Below the pieces are notes generated by a model. It was not told the DNA's origin. It did no database searches and was given only the letters and a program-made list of their open reading frames with translations. Both the position numbers and the translations under genes were made by a program. From assembly GCA_035318505.1 (NCBI GenBank), contig DATHEQ010000216.1, positions 1 to 14,116 of the forward strand: 14,116 nt of DNA, in the 5' to 3' direction. Shown here one piece after another: positions 1-7,385 of the stretch. The DNA comes from DASWDH01 sp035318505. GTDB taxonomy: Bacteria; Myxococcota_A; Polyangia; Polyangiales; Polyangiaceae. Positions within the stretch are counted from its first letter, which is position 1, and each line of letters opens with the position of its first letter.

Positions 1-24
1 GCTGGGGGGTAGAACCCTCCGCCT

Positions 25-42
25 CGGGGGTGAATACCCCCG
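25..42 (+). promoter_or_regulatory. Hairpin overlapping the putative GTG start
   Basis: CGGGGGT (25-31) and ACCCCCG (36-42) are perfect 7-bp inverted arms around a GAAT loop, and the proposed GTG (30-32) lies inside the hairpin. A second, imperfect hairpin sits just before it (4-10 with 14-20). It would hide the start codon in the mRNA, or it may mean the real start is further upstream. The structure is seen in the sequence; a regulatory role is only a guess. Confidence 0.3.
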
Positions 43-896
43 CGTCGCTGCTCCTTGCAGCCAAAGGGTTGGCCGCTCGCGCGGTCTTCGGTTTGGGGAT
101 CGCCACGGCCAGCGTCGCCGGATGCGGCGCCGAGTCGGACAAGCAGACCTACGAGCCCGTCGCGCTGGGGATGACCAGCGACGACCCCCCGCTTTACGAC
201 GGCGAGACGCAGATCTTCGAGGTGAAGCGCGCCGTGTCGCTGCCCATCACGGTGCCCTCCGAGGCCGACCTGGCGCTGCTGTCACCCGTCGTGCCCCCTT
301 ACACGCGAACGCCGTGGATCACCAAGAAGGACGTCAAAGTTCAAGTTTCGTGGACCATTTCCAATCTCGACAAGCAAGCCCACAACATCGAAATTCTTCT
401 CGACCCGTGGAACGAGTTTGCCCGCTACGTGCCGGGTGTGAACGTCGGCGAGGAGGAGACCGTTCCCGATCTTTCGGGCATCGATCTTCTCATGCGCATC
501 GAGGGGATGAGCCGCAAAAAAGGGATCTTCACCTTCGACGACATGGACGAGGTGGCCACCGATCTGGCGACGGTAGAGAACATCATTGGCGCGACGGCGG
601 GGACGATGACGGAAGGTGTGAACGGGCTCGTCAATCACGCGTTCGAGATCCACAACCGCTCGGGTGACAACGATCGCCTCATCAAGGCGTATTTCCCCGC
701 CACGATCGCCGGCCTCGTCGGATTCGACATTGGGCTCCGCGCGTTCGAGCAGAGCAATGTCGCCATCGAGATCATCGTCGAAATCACCGATTTCGCCGGC
801 AACCGCGTGAGCACCGAAGCGCCCCTCAACCTCGACGGAGCGATGTGGATCACGCCTGCGGCGACGCTGACCGCGCCGATGGGCGACGTTCGCTGA
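30..896 (+). CDS. Predicted lipoprotein of unknown function
   Basis: I do not recognise this 288-residue protein. It begins with a hydrophobic segment (about residues 7-30) ending in a lipobox-like V-A-G-C, with Cys32 as the predicted lipidated residue, followed by Ala-Glu-Ser. It is therefore probably exported and membrane-anchored. The rest is soluble and lacks catalytic motifs I know. Alternating beta-type segments such as VQVSWTISNLD and VAIEIIVEITDFAGN suggest a beta-sandwich-like envelope protein. The GTG start is the first usable start in the window, but the frame stays open to the left edge, so the true start could lie upstream. The gene converges on the universal stress protein gene with only 3 bp between the stop codons, leaving no room for a separate terminator. 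Confidence 0.75.
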   Translation: MNTPASLLLAAKGLAARAVFGLGIATASVAGCGAESDKQTYEPVALGMTSDDPPLYDGETQIFEVKRAVSLPITVPSEADLALLSPVVPPYTRTPWITKKDVKVQVSWTISNLDKQAHNIEILLDPWNEFARYVPGVNVGEEETVPDLSGIDLLMRIEGMSRKKGIFTFDDMDEVATDLATVENIIGATAGTMTEGVNGLVNHAFEIHNRSGDNDRLIKAYFPATIAGLVGFDIGLRAFEQSNVAIEIIVEITDFAGNRVSTEAPLNLDGAMWITPAATLTAPMGDVR

Positions 897-899
897 GCG

Positions 900-1352
900 T
901 TACTTGTCTTCGCGCGGACCGTGAATCACGAGCACCGGCGTGGTGCTGGTGCGAATGACGTTCTCGGCGACGCTGCCGAGGAGAGCTCGCGCGAGCCCGC
1001 GACGGCCGTGCGTCCCGATGACGATGAGGTGCGCATCGATCTCCTTGGCCATGGCGTTGACCTCCTCCCACGCGACCCCCTCGCGCAGGACGGCCTGCAT
1101 GGGAATGCCCGACGTCTTTTTGGCGTCGACGACGGCGTCGAGTCGACTCTGACCGGCGGTGGCCAGCTGCGCCGCCACTTCCGCACCTGCGATGTAGCCG
1201 CCGTCGGCAAATCCCATGGCCGGAATCTGGTAGGCGTGAACGACCGTGATGCTCGCCCCGAACTTTCGAGCGAGCTCGATTCCGAATTCGAGCGCGCGAT
1301 CCGAGGTTTCGGTGAAATCGGTCGCCACGAGAATGCGTTGGATAGCGAGCAT
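900..1352 (-). CDS. Universal stress protein (UspA family)
   Basis: This 150-residue single-domain protein has the usual UspA length and fold pattern. It opens with a beta strand, ILVATDFTETSDRAL, typical of the N-terminus, and residues 108-140 carry the nucleotide-binding signature G113-x2-G116-x9-G126-S127. This makes it a likely ATP-binding, cytoplasmic UspA of the MJ0577 type. Members help cells survive stress; the specific role here is not visible. The ATG is preceded by a strong AAGGAGG ribosome site, which fixes the start. It lies 39 bp after the M48 protease gene on the same strand, so it is probably the last gene of the EEP-M48-Usp transcription unit, though its own promoter in that gap cannot be excluded. 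Confidence 0.95.
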   Translation of the reverse strand: MLAIQRILVATDFTETSDRALEFGIELARKFGASITVVHAYQIPAMGFADGGYIAGAEVAAQLATAGQSRLDAVVDAKKTSGIPMQAVLREGVAWEEVNAMAKEIDAHLIVIGTHGRRGLARALLGSVAENVIRTSTTPVLVIHGPREDK

Positions 1353-1391
1353 CGGTCCTCCTTACGGGCTGACACGTATCGGGTGTCGCCC

Positions 1392-2534
1392 TTACATGGG
1401 TAGTTGAAACGGGAATGCCGGCGCGCGGCCGCCGTTGCTGCGCCATTGCTGAGCTGCGTTTTGCACGATCGGCCGTCGCAGCTGGGGAGGCGGGTGGGTC
1501 ATGAGAAAACCGAGAACGATCGTCTCTACCCCGAGGCTCTCGAGACGCGAGAAGAAATCGAGCACCAGGTTGGCGCCTTCCTCGGTGAAGCGCCCGGCCG
1601 CGCGCCGACTGCCGGTATCGAGCACGTTGAACGTTCCTTGGATGTCGGCCTCGATCTCGTTCGGTTGATTGAAGAGCGGAACGGTGCTCGATAGGAGGCG
1701 ACCGACGTCTTGGGCGCTGATGCCGCCGCTGGCGGCGCCGTTCGCACAACCCGTGTGCCCGCGATAATGGTGGGCGAGCTCGTGCCCCAGAACAAAGGCG
1801 ACCTGTTCGTCGAAAAGGAATTTCTGGCGCGCGAGCTTGCGTGGGTCGAGCGCTTGCGGAAGCGGGAGAAAGCCGGCGGGAGGGCCGCTCACGGTCTTCT
1901 GCGCGCGCACTTCGTTGGCGAATCCGGTGGCGAGCTCGCCGTATTTCGCGGTGCCGAAAGTTTCGTCGTAGGCGCGAGCCTCGGAGGTTCGCGCCAAGAT
2001 GAGGAGGAGCGGCGAGGTGATGCCCATGAATGCCGTTCCGGAGTTGCTGCAGCCGGCGAAGGCGTTCACCTCTTTGGGATCCTCGATGACCTGGAGAGGA
2101 ATCCCCTGCACCTTGGCGCGTGTTCCCTCCGGCAAATTGGCGACAAGCTCCGCGATCACCGTGGCCGGCTCTTGCCGGAGGAAAGCCGCGCTCGTTCCGC
2201 CCGATGCGTCGAAGCTCCCGAACGGGGCAGGAGGGAGCGATGCGCCGGAAGTCGGCGGCGGCAGCGGGGGAGGCTGGGCGGGGGGGGCGGGTCGCGGGCT
2301 CGGCTGCCCGGGAGGCGCGCCATAGCCGGGCGGCGGTGCTCCATACCCGGGAGGCGGAGCGCCGTAGCCCGGCTGTAAAGGAGGCGGAGCGCCGTACCCG
2401 GGCTGTCCATATTGACCCTGCTGGGGCGGTGGATAACCGGCGGGCTGCCGCGCGGGCGTGGACTGGGTCGAGCAAGAAGCAAGGACCAAGCAAATCAAAG
2501 TGCCCCATGGGCGGGGCGGGGGAGTCGAGCGCAT
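1392..2534 (-). CDS. M48-family metalloprotease lipoprotein
   Basis: Predicted zinc metallopeptidase of 380 residues. An N-terminal hydrophobic segment ends in the lipobox L-A-S-C (Cys21), so the protein is probably lipid-anchored in the envelope. Residues about 30-95 form a Pro/Gly/Tyr-rich linker with repeated PGYGAPPP units. The peptidase domain follows: HELAHH (His251, Glu252, His255), then E293-x2-A-D, which supplies the third metal ligand in M48 enzymes, and near the C-terminus a THP...R motif typical of Oma1/BepA/LoiP-type members. A role in outer-membrane protein quality control is possible from the family but not shown. I chose ATG at 2534 over the in-frame TTG at 2540 because GAGG stands 7 nt upstream of the ATG. 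The start is 2 nt after the stop of the EEP gene, so translation is probably coupled. Confidence 0.9.
   Translation of the reverse strand: MRSTPPPRPWGTLICLVLASCSTQSTPARQPAGYPPPQQGQYGQPGYGAPPPLQPGYGAPPPGYGAPPPGYGAPPGQPSPRPAPPAQPPPLPPPTSGASLPPAPFGSFDASGGTSAAFLRQEPATVIAELVANLPEGTRAKVQGIPLQVIEDPKEVNAFAGCSNSGTAFMGITSPLLLILARTSEARAYDETFGTAKYGELATGFANEVRAQKTVSGPPAGFLPLPQALDPRKLARQKFLFDEQVAFVLGHELAHHYRGHTGCANGAASGGISAQDVGRLLSSTVPLFNQPNEIEADIQGTFNVLDTGSRRAAGRFTEEGANLVLDFFSRLESLGVETIVLGFLMTHPPPQLRRPIVQNAAQQWRSNGGRAPAFPFQLPM
2310..2399 (-). repeat. Tandem codon repeat for PGYGAPPP units
   Basis: About four imperfect units encoding PGYGAPPP or GYGAPPP lie in the linker between the lipidated cysteine and the peptidase domain. 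Such low-complexity tethers are common in myxobacterial envelope lipoproteins and probably space the enzyme away from the membrane. The repeat may vary in copy number between strains. Confidence 0.75.
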
Positions 2535-2536
2535 CG

Positions 2537-3340
2537 TCAAACCTCGGCGCGGATGGTAGCGCTCACGCCGAAGTGATCGCTAGGGTAGACGCCGTCGACC
2601 GGCCGATCGAAGCACACGTGCGCATCGAGCGGCTCGCCGCGACCGCGGGCGTCGGGGCCACGTACGAAGATGTAATCGATGCGCCGATTCGGCTCGCGCA
2701 GATCGCTGGCAAATGGATTGTGGCGGCTGAAGGTCGTCCCTTCGCCGCGGCCGACGATGCCGAATGTATCCGCGAAGTACACGCTCTGACCGCCGAGGGC
2801 GCAGAGCCCTTTCATGAAGCGGATCTCGTCGGCCTCGGGCGCGGCGTTGAAATCCCCCACCACGATCGGGGGAAAGCCGTGAATGGGCGCAAGTCGCCTG
2901 ATGTGCTCGGCGATGGCTTTCACCTGCGCTTGTCGCACGGACCCCTCGTGAAAACGCCAGTTCAAGTGGGTGACGAAGAATGGGACAGGCCCGAAAGGCG
3001 CATCGAGCTCGGCGAAGAGCAGGCATCGCGACTCGTCCGTTTCCATTTTCGGTAGCGAGAAAACCTCGGATCGCCGGATGGGAAACTTGGAGAGCGCCGC
3101 ATTGCCGAACGCGATCCCACCGCTGTCGAACGCCGCGCCATAGGCGATTTCGTAGCCGAGCCCATCGGCGATGAGGCGTGCCTGATCAGGGGCCTCGGTA
3201 CCGGTTGGTCGCAGCACTTCTTGCAGTCCGACGATGTCCGGCGCGAGCTCCTGAAGGCCCGCCCGAATCCCGTTCAGCCGCTGCACCCATGGCCCACTTT
3301 GGTTCCAGATGTTCAGCGTCACGACCCGCACCGTCCGCAT
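2537..3340 (-). CDS. Endonuclease/exonuclease/phosphatase (EEP) family protein
   Basis: This 267-residue protein covers one complete EEP domain and shows all the family landmarks in order: TLNIW (Asn10), GLQEV (Glu41), VTHLNW (His125), VVGDFNAAP (Asp163, Asn165), RRIDYIFV (Asp222) and YPSDHFGV (Asp255, His256). These residues form the Mg2+-dependent phosphodiester-cleaving site, so an active enzyme is expected. The substrate (nucleic acid, phospholipid or inositol phosphate) cannot be told. No signal peptide is seen, so it is probably cytoplasmic. GGAG directly abuts the ATG at 3340; the GTG three codons later has better spacing and may be the real start. It is the first gene of the minus-strand cluster with the M48 lipoprotein and the universal stress protein. 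Confidence 0.93.
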   Translation of the reverse strand: MRTVRVVTLNIWNQSGPWVQRLNGIRAGLQELAPDIVGLQEVLRPTGTEAPDQARLIADGLGYEIAYGAAFDSGGIAFGNAALSKFPIRRSEVFSLPKMETDESRCLLFAELDAPFGPVPFFVTHLNWRFHEGSVRQAQVKAIAEHIRRLAPIHGFPPIVVGDFNAAPEADEIRFMKGLCALGGQSVYFADTFGIVGRGEGTTFSRHNPFASDLREPNRRIDYIFVRGPDARGRGEPLDAHVCFDRPVDGVYPSDHFGVSATIRAEV

Positions 3341-3555
3341 CTCCGAACGCTAGCACCGCACCTCTCCAGACGAATCGCGACGGAAGTCGGCCCCGCCACA
3401 CCACGCGAGCACCGCAACTCGCGCAACACGGCGCCGCTCGACTTACGGAACGCGGCGCAACGCACCTGCAAACCGTTGGAGCTCGAGGGACCGCTCTGCT
3501 GCAACCGAGGCTGCGCGAGCGCGCCCCGCATGCGGACGCGGTGCGCAATGGGAGG

Positions 3556-3594
3556 CGTCTGCACCGACGGCACGGAGCGAAGTCGGTACAGACG
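3556..3594 (-). repeat. 13-bp inverted repeat
   Basis: Arms at 3556-3568 and 3582-3594 pair over 13 bp with one mismatch, around a 13-nt loop. It lies between tRNA-Ala and the EEP operon. It could be a hairpin in a tRNA-proximal transcript or the binding site of a dimeric regulator. No T-tract follows on the minus strand, so it is not a standard terminator. Confidence 0.5.
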
Positions 3595-3610
3595 ACCTGA
3601 ACGCCGCCGA

Positions 3611-3630
3611 AGAAGCCGGTCCTGGCTTCT
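3611..3630 (-). terminator. Possible terminator hairpin downstream of tRNA-Ala
   Basis: AGAAGCC (3611-3617) and GGCTTCT (3624-3630) are perfect 7-bp arms with a 6-nt loop, starting 9 nt after the tRNA 3' end on the minus strand. The position suits a tRNA terminator or processing signal, but no run of T follows, so intrinsic termination is uncertain. Confidence 0.4.
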
Positions 3631-3639
3631 GACGAATCG

Positions 3640-3712
<73 letters not shown>

Positions 3713-4007
3713 GATAACGCTTGGATTCGTTGTTCTCGTCTAACCTCACCTGGCCCGGCTCTTGACGGGCCGAAGACCGCCGACGTTACCCGTGGCAACG
3801 TGGATGTCAAGGAGCCACCCGCAAACGAACCGAAACCGCCGCGGTCTAGGTCAATAGGCGCACAAATGGGCCTTCGCCAAGCCTCACAAACATGCCTGCG
3901 CCGTTGACGCCAGGGTTCATATGGTTAGCTTGCGGGCGTCTCGCAGCGTTCGACCCACAGGCAATGTCGGCGGCGAGACGGACATTTCCCACTTCGGAGA
4001 ACCTGCC
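3713..4007. promoter_or_regulatory. Divergent promoter region of tRNA-Ala and dnaK
   Basis: This gene-free stretch must carry the promoters of tRNA-Ala (minus) and dnaK (plus). Two TTGACG hexamers (3762-3767 and 3904-3909) could be -35 elements reading toward dnaK, but neither has a good -10 at 16-18 bp. A 6-bp inverted repeat (GGCCCG 3752-3757, CGGGCC 3766-3771) overlaps the first. I see neither a CIRCE element nor a sigma-32 consensus. Confidence 0.4.
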
Positions 4008-5936
4008 ATGGGCAAGATCATTGGAATCGACCTCGGAACGACCAACAGCGTGGTCGCGGTGATGGAAGGCAAAGAGGCCAAAGTCATCGTCAACGAGGAG
4101 GGCGCACGTTTGACTCCTTCCGTCGTCGCCTGGGACGACAAAGGCGAGATTCACGTGGGCCAGATCGCCAAGCGGCAAGCCGTCACCAATCCCGAGAACA
4201 CCGTCTACTCGTCGAAGCGCTTCATGGGCCGTCGCTTCGAAGAGGTGCAAGACGAGATGAAGCGAGTTCCCTTCAAGGTCATCAAGGGCAAGAATGGCGA
4301 CGCTTGGTTCAACGTGCGGGGCAAGGAAGTGTCGCCCCCCGAGGCCGCGGCCAAGGTTCTGCAGAAGCTGAAGAAGGCCGCGGAAGACTACATCGGTGAA
4401 AAGGTCAGCGAGGCCGTCATCACCGTTCCTGCTTACTTCAACGACGCTCAGCGCCAGGCCACCAAAGACGCCGGTAAGATCGCCGGGCTCGACGTCAAAC
4501 GCATCGTCAATGAGCCGACCGCGGCGGCTCTCGCCTACGGGCTCGACAAGAAGAGCAACGAGGTCATCGCCGTCTACGACTTCGGCGGCGGCACCTTCGA
4601 CATCTCCATCCTCGAGGTCGGCGACAACGTCGTGCAGGTCATCTCGACCCATGGTGACACGCACTTGGGCGGCGACGACATCGACATTCTGATCATGGAT
4701 TGGCTCATTGCCGAGTTCCGCAAGGACACCGGCATCGATGTGGGCAACGACAAGATGGTCATTCAGCGGCTGAAAGACGCCGCCGAGCAAGCCAAGATCG
4801 AGCTTTCCTCGAAGATGGAGACCACCATCAACCTGCCCTTCCTCACCGCCGACGCGAGCGGACCGAAGCACCTGCAAAAGCAGCTCACGCGATCAAAGCT
4901 CGAGCAGATGATCACCCCGCTCGTCGAACGTTCGATGGAACCGGTGCGCAAGGCCCTGAGCGACGCCAAGAAGACGGCCGCCCAGATCGACGAAGTGGTG
5001 CTGGTCGGTGGTTCGACCCGCGTGCCCCTCGTGCAGGAGACCGTCAAGAAGTTCTTCGGCAAGGACCCGCACAAAGGCGTCAATCCCGACGAGGTCGTGG
5101 CGGTCGGTGCGGCCGTGCAAGCGGGCGTACTTTCCGGTGACGTCAAGGACATGGTTCTGCTCGACGTCACACCGCTTTCGCTCGGCGTCGAAACGCTGGG
5201 CGGCGTGATGACGGTCATGATTCCGCGCAACACCACCATCCCCACGCAGAAGAAAGAGATCTTCTCGACGGCAACCGACAACCAACCGTCGGTCGAGGTG
5301 CACGTTCTCCAGGGCGAGCGCACCGAAGCTCGTTACAACCGCACCCTCGGCCGGTTCCATTTGGAGGGCATTATGCCGGCTCCGCGCGGCGTGCCCAAGG
5401 TCGAAGTCACTTTCGACATCGACGCCAACGGCATTCTCAGCGTGCACGCCAAGGACACGGCGACGAGCAAAGACCAGCGCATCACCATCACCGCCAATTC
5501 CGGCCTCAGCGAGGACCAGATCAAGAACATGGTCAAAGAGGCGGCCGACCACGAGACGGAAGACAAAGAGCGTCGCGAACAGATCGACCGCCGCAACAAG
5601 CTGGACAACCTCTGCTACACGCTCGAAAAGACGATGTCCGAAAACAAGGACAAGATCCCGGCGGGCGACGTTGCCACGCTGGAAGGTCTCGTCAAGGAGG
5701 CGCGCTCGGCCATCGAAAAGCAGGACGACGAAGCAGTCAAAGCGGCGTCGGACAAGCTCGAAAAGGAAGCACACCGCCTCGCCAGCGTCATGTACCAAAG
5801 CGCGGCTCCGGGCGGTCCGGGTGGGCCCTCGGCGGACGGCCCTGCCGCAGGCGACGGCGCGCCGCCCCCGCCCGACAACAAAGCGGGCGAGAAGAAGGGC
5901 GGCGTGATCGACGCCGAGTTCGAAGAGACCTCGTAG
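4008..5936 (+). CDS. dnaK: Molecular chaperone DnaK (Hsp70)
   Basis: Full-length bacterial Hsp70 of 642 residues, close to the usual 638. The N-terminal ATPase domain opens with GIDLGTTNS and contains AYFNDAQRQATKDAG, NEPTAAALAYG, YDFGGGTFD and VGGSTRVP. The interdomain linker (VLLDVTPLSLGVETLGG) is intact, followed by the substrate-binding beta domain, the helical lid, and a Gly/Pro-rich tail ending in the typical VIDAEFEE. It is an ATP-driven cytosolic folding chaperone that works with DnaJ and GrpE; neither is encoded nearby. The frame is open upstream (from 3921), but the ATG at 4008 starts exactly at the family N-terminus with GGAGA upstream. Myxobacteria often have several dnaK paralogues; the complete conventional sequence suggests the main housekeeping copy, which is an inference. 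Confidence 0.98.
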   Translation: MGKIIGIDLGTTNSVVAVMEGKEAKVIVNEEGARLTPSVVAWDDKGEIHVGQIAKRQAVTNPENTVYSSKRFMGRRFEEVQDEMKRVPFKVIKGKNGDAWFNVRGKEVSPPEAAAKVLQKLKKAAEDYIGEKVSEAVITVPAYFNDAQRQATKDAGKIAGLDVKRIVNEPTAAALAYGLDKKSNEVIAVYDFGGGTFDISILEVGDNVVQVISTHGDTHLGGDDIDILIMDWLIAEFRKDTGIDVGNDKMVIQRLKDAAEQAKIELSSKMETTINLPFLTADASGPKHLQKQLTRSKLEQMITPLVERSMEPVRKALSDAKKTAAQIDEVVLVGGSTRVPLVQETVKKFFGKDPHKGVNPDEVVAVGAAVQAGVLSGDVKDMVLLDVTPLSLGVETLGGVMTVMIPRNTTIPTQKKEIFSTATDNQPSVEVHVLQGERTEARYNRTLGRFHLEGIMPAPRGVPKVEVTFDIDANGILSVHAKDTATSKDQRITITANSGLSEDQIKNMVKEAADHETEDKERREQIDRRNKLDNLCYTLEKTMSENKDKIPAGDVATLEGLVKEARSAIEKQDDEAVKAASDKLEKEAHRLASVMYQSAAPGGPGGPSADGPAAGDGAPPPPDNKAGEKKGGVIDAEFEETS

Positions 5937-5961
5937 TCGACGGGGTCACACCAAGCAGCGA

Positions 5962-5995
5962 AACCGCCACGCCAATCGCGTGGCGGTTCGTTTTT
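5962..5995 (+). terminator. Rho-independent terminator of dnaK
   Basis: Perfect 11-bp arms (5962-5972 and 5978-5988) around a CAATC loop are followed by CG and five T's (5991-5995), 25 nt after the dnaK stop. On the opposite strand only three T's follow, so it may weakly stop the convergent superoxide dismutase transcript too. Confidence 0.92.
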
Positions 5996-6016
5996 GTGTG
6001 TCGGAGAGAACGGTTC

Positions 6017-6640
6017 TCAGCGTCCGGCGGGCGACAGCTGTACGCGTCGCGCAGCCTCGAACCGACTCGCGATGTCGCGCCAGTTCCAGACATTCCAGAC
6101 CGCGTCGAAGAACGCAGTCTTCTGATTCTTGTACTGAAGATAGTAAGCGTGCTCCCAGGCATCGAGGACCATGAGCGGCACGCCGCCTTGGCTCAGATTC
6201 GATTGATGGTCGTAGATCTGCGTCGTGAGGAGGCGCCCCCCGAGCGGTTCCCAGACGAGGGCCGCCCATCCCGAGCCCATGATGGAGGAAGCGACCTGGT
6301 TCAGCTGCTTCTTGAACGGCTCGAATCCACCGAAGTCCCGATCGAGAGCGGCGCGAAGCTCACCTTCCGGCTGTCCGCCACCCTTGGGCGTCATGTTCGA
6401 CCAGAAAATGGAGTGAAGGATGTGCCCCGAGAGGTTGAACGCGAGGGCCTTTTCGAGCGCGGCGATTTTCGTGAGATCCCCTCGGGCCCTCGACTCATCG
6501 AACTGGTCGAGCACCTCGTTGGCATTCTTGACGTACGTCGCGTGGTGCTTGCCGTGGTGCAGCGCCATGATTTCGGCCGAAATATGCGGCTCGAGCGCGC
6601 TGACGTCGTAGGGCAGTTCCGGAAGTTGATACTTCGGCAT
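6017..6640 (-). CDS. Superoxide dismutase, Mn/Fe family
   Basis: Converts superoxide to oxygen and hydrogen peroxide in the cytosol. The 207 residues contain the four metal ligands in their usual motifs: His28 (ALHHGKHH), His76 (GHILHSIFW), and Asp160 and His164 (LDAWEHAYYLQY). Gly72 and Gln146 (YDHQ) occupy the positions that usually indicate manganese or cambialistic preference; iron enzymes normally carry Gln or His in different places. The sequence style resembles the mycobacterial/archaeal tetrameric branch rather than E. coli SodB. No signal peptide. The ATG is preceded by AAGGAG. It is convergent with dnaK and divergent from the nitrile hydratase operon, and appears monocistronic. The metal call is inference from these residues only. 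Confidence 0.96.
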   Translation of the reverse strand: MPKYQLPELPYDVSALEPHISAEIMALHHGKHHATYVKNANEVLDQFDESRARGDLTKIAALEKALAFNLSGHILHSIFWSNMTPKGGGQPEGELRAALDRDFGGFEPFKKQLNQVASSIMGSGWAALVWEPLGGRLLTTQIYDHQSNLSQGGVPLMVLDAWEHAYYLQYKNQKTAFFDAVWNVWNWRDIASRFEAARRVQLSPAGR

Positions 6641-6828
6641 GGGAGCTCCTTGCTCGCGAGCGATCGCGAGGTCTGTGTCGTTCGCGCGCTAGGCGGGCGC
6701 GGCCTAAAAGCGGTACGCTTCTCGGGGCCACGCTGCATTCGGTCGAACGGCCGGCCCCGCCGAAAATGCCGCTTCGGTGACATTCTCGCGCCATGGCGTG
6801 CCTCGACCGTCGAGGGTAACCTGCCGCC
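6641..6828. promoter_or_regulatory. Divergent intergenic region, SOD / nitrile hydratase
   Basis: This 188-bp gap separates divergently transcribed genes and must hold both promoters. I see no convincing -35/-10 pair or operator. No cobalamin-riboswitch-like structure was recognised by eye. Confidence 0.35.
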
Positions 6829-7092
6829 ATGCCCTCTACCCACGACGTCGGCGGTGCTTCCGGATTCGGTCCCATCGTGCGCGAGGCCGGCGAACCGCCC
6901 TTTCACCACGAGTGGGAAGCGCGCGTTTTCGTACTCAATCGGCGGCTCATGCAGCGCGGTTTTTACAACCTCGACGAGTTTCGCTTTGCGGTCGAAAGGA
7001 TGCCGCCCGAGGCCTACTTGAATACGACCTATTACGAGAAATGGTTCGACGCGATCGAACGGCTTCTCGCCGAAAAAGGAGTCATGCCGTGA
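6829..7092 (+). CDS. Nitrile hydratase beta subunit, N-terminal half (separate small protein)
   Basis: The 87 residues match only the N-terminal helical half of nitrile hydratase beta: HDVGG..GFGP.VRE near the start, EPPFHHEWEARVF around residue 22, and LDEFRFAVERM..YL..YYEKW in the second half, ending where a normal beta subunit (about 210-230 residues) would continue. The missing half is encoded by the next gene, which overlaps it by GTGA. This split is the architecture of thiocyanate hydrolase (separate beta and alpha polypeptides) and of the three-subunit toyocamycin nitrile hydratase. The protein is shorter than thiocyanate hydrolase beta, which favours the nitrile hydratase type. It could also resemble activator proteins, which are homologous to this region. 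GAGGG is 13 nt upstream of the ATG. Confidence 0.88.
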   Translation: MPSTHDVGGASGFGPIVREAGEPPFHHEWEARVFVLNRRLMQRGFYNLDEFRFAVERMPPEAYLNTTYYEKWFDAIERLLAEKGVMP

Positions 7093-7385
7093 CGGCGCGC
7101 TTCAAGGCCGGCGACCGCGTGCGCACCCGCGCCGCCAATCCCGAGGGGCACACGCGCCTGCCGCGCTATCTCTGCGACCGAAGGGGAACGATCGAGACCG
7201 CACATGACGTCTATCCGCTGCCCGATGAGCGCGCCAAGGGCGTGAGCCTCGAGCTCTGCAAGAAAGAGATGCTCTACACGGTCGTTTTCGATGGCCGCGA
7301 AGTGTGGGGTGAGCAATCGGCCGAGCCCCTCTCGGTTTCAGCCGACCTTTGGGACACCTACCTCCATGCGGAGCAACCAACATGA
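7089..7385 (+). CDS. Nitrile hydratase beta subunit, C-terminal half (separate small protein)
   Basis: The 98-residue product corresponds to the SH3-like C-terminal domain of nitrile hydratase beta. Landmarks are F..GDRVR, NPEGHTRLPRYLCDRRGTIE (the conserved arginine/proline stretch that contacts the metal site of alpha), YTVVFDGREVWGE and LWDTYL at the end. It starts with GTG inside the previous stop (GTGA) and its own stop overlaps the alpha start (ATGA), so the three proteins are probably made in equal amounts and assemble together. An internal insertion (about residues 48-60, DERAKGVSLELCKKE) is longer than I would expect. Enzyme role: part of the hydratase that turns nitriles into amides; the substrate is unknown. 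Confidence 0.88.
   Translation: MTARFKAGDRVRTRAANPEGHTRLPRYLCDRRGTIETAHDVYPLPDERAKGVSLELCKKEMLYTVVFDGREVWGEQSAEPLSVSADLWDTYLHAEQPT

Larger units (their letters stand above)
3341..3639. other. Gene-free stretch with two hairpins
   Basis: No convincing gene lies between the EEP start and the tRNA-Ala 3' end. The region should hold the promoter of the minus-strand EEP operon and the end of the tRNA transcript. Two inverted repeats are present and listed separately. I see no clear -35/-10 pair. Confidence 0.5.

Noticed and set aside
850..2508. 552-residue minus-strand frame
   Set aside because: Arg/Ser/Ala-rich shadow of the universal stress protein and M48 genes in another frame, typical of high-GC DNA.
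3900..3935. Heat-shock (sigma-32 or CIRCE) promoter for dnaK
   Set aside because: TTGACG is present but no matching -10 at proper spacing and no CIRCE inverted repeat could be found.
3846..4877. 343-residue minus-strand frame opposite dnaK (and a similar one at 4893-5798)
   Set aside because: Exact antisense of dnaK codons, with mirrored composition and no independent features.
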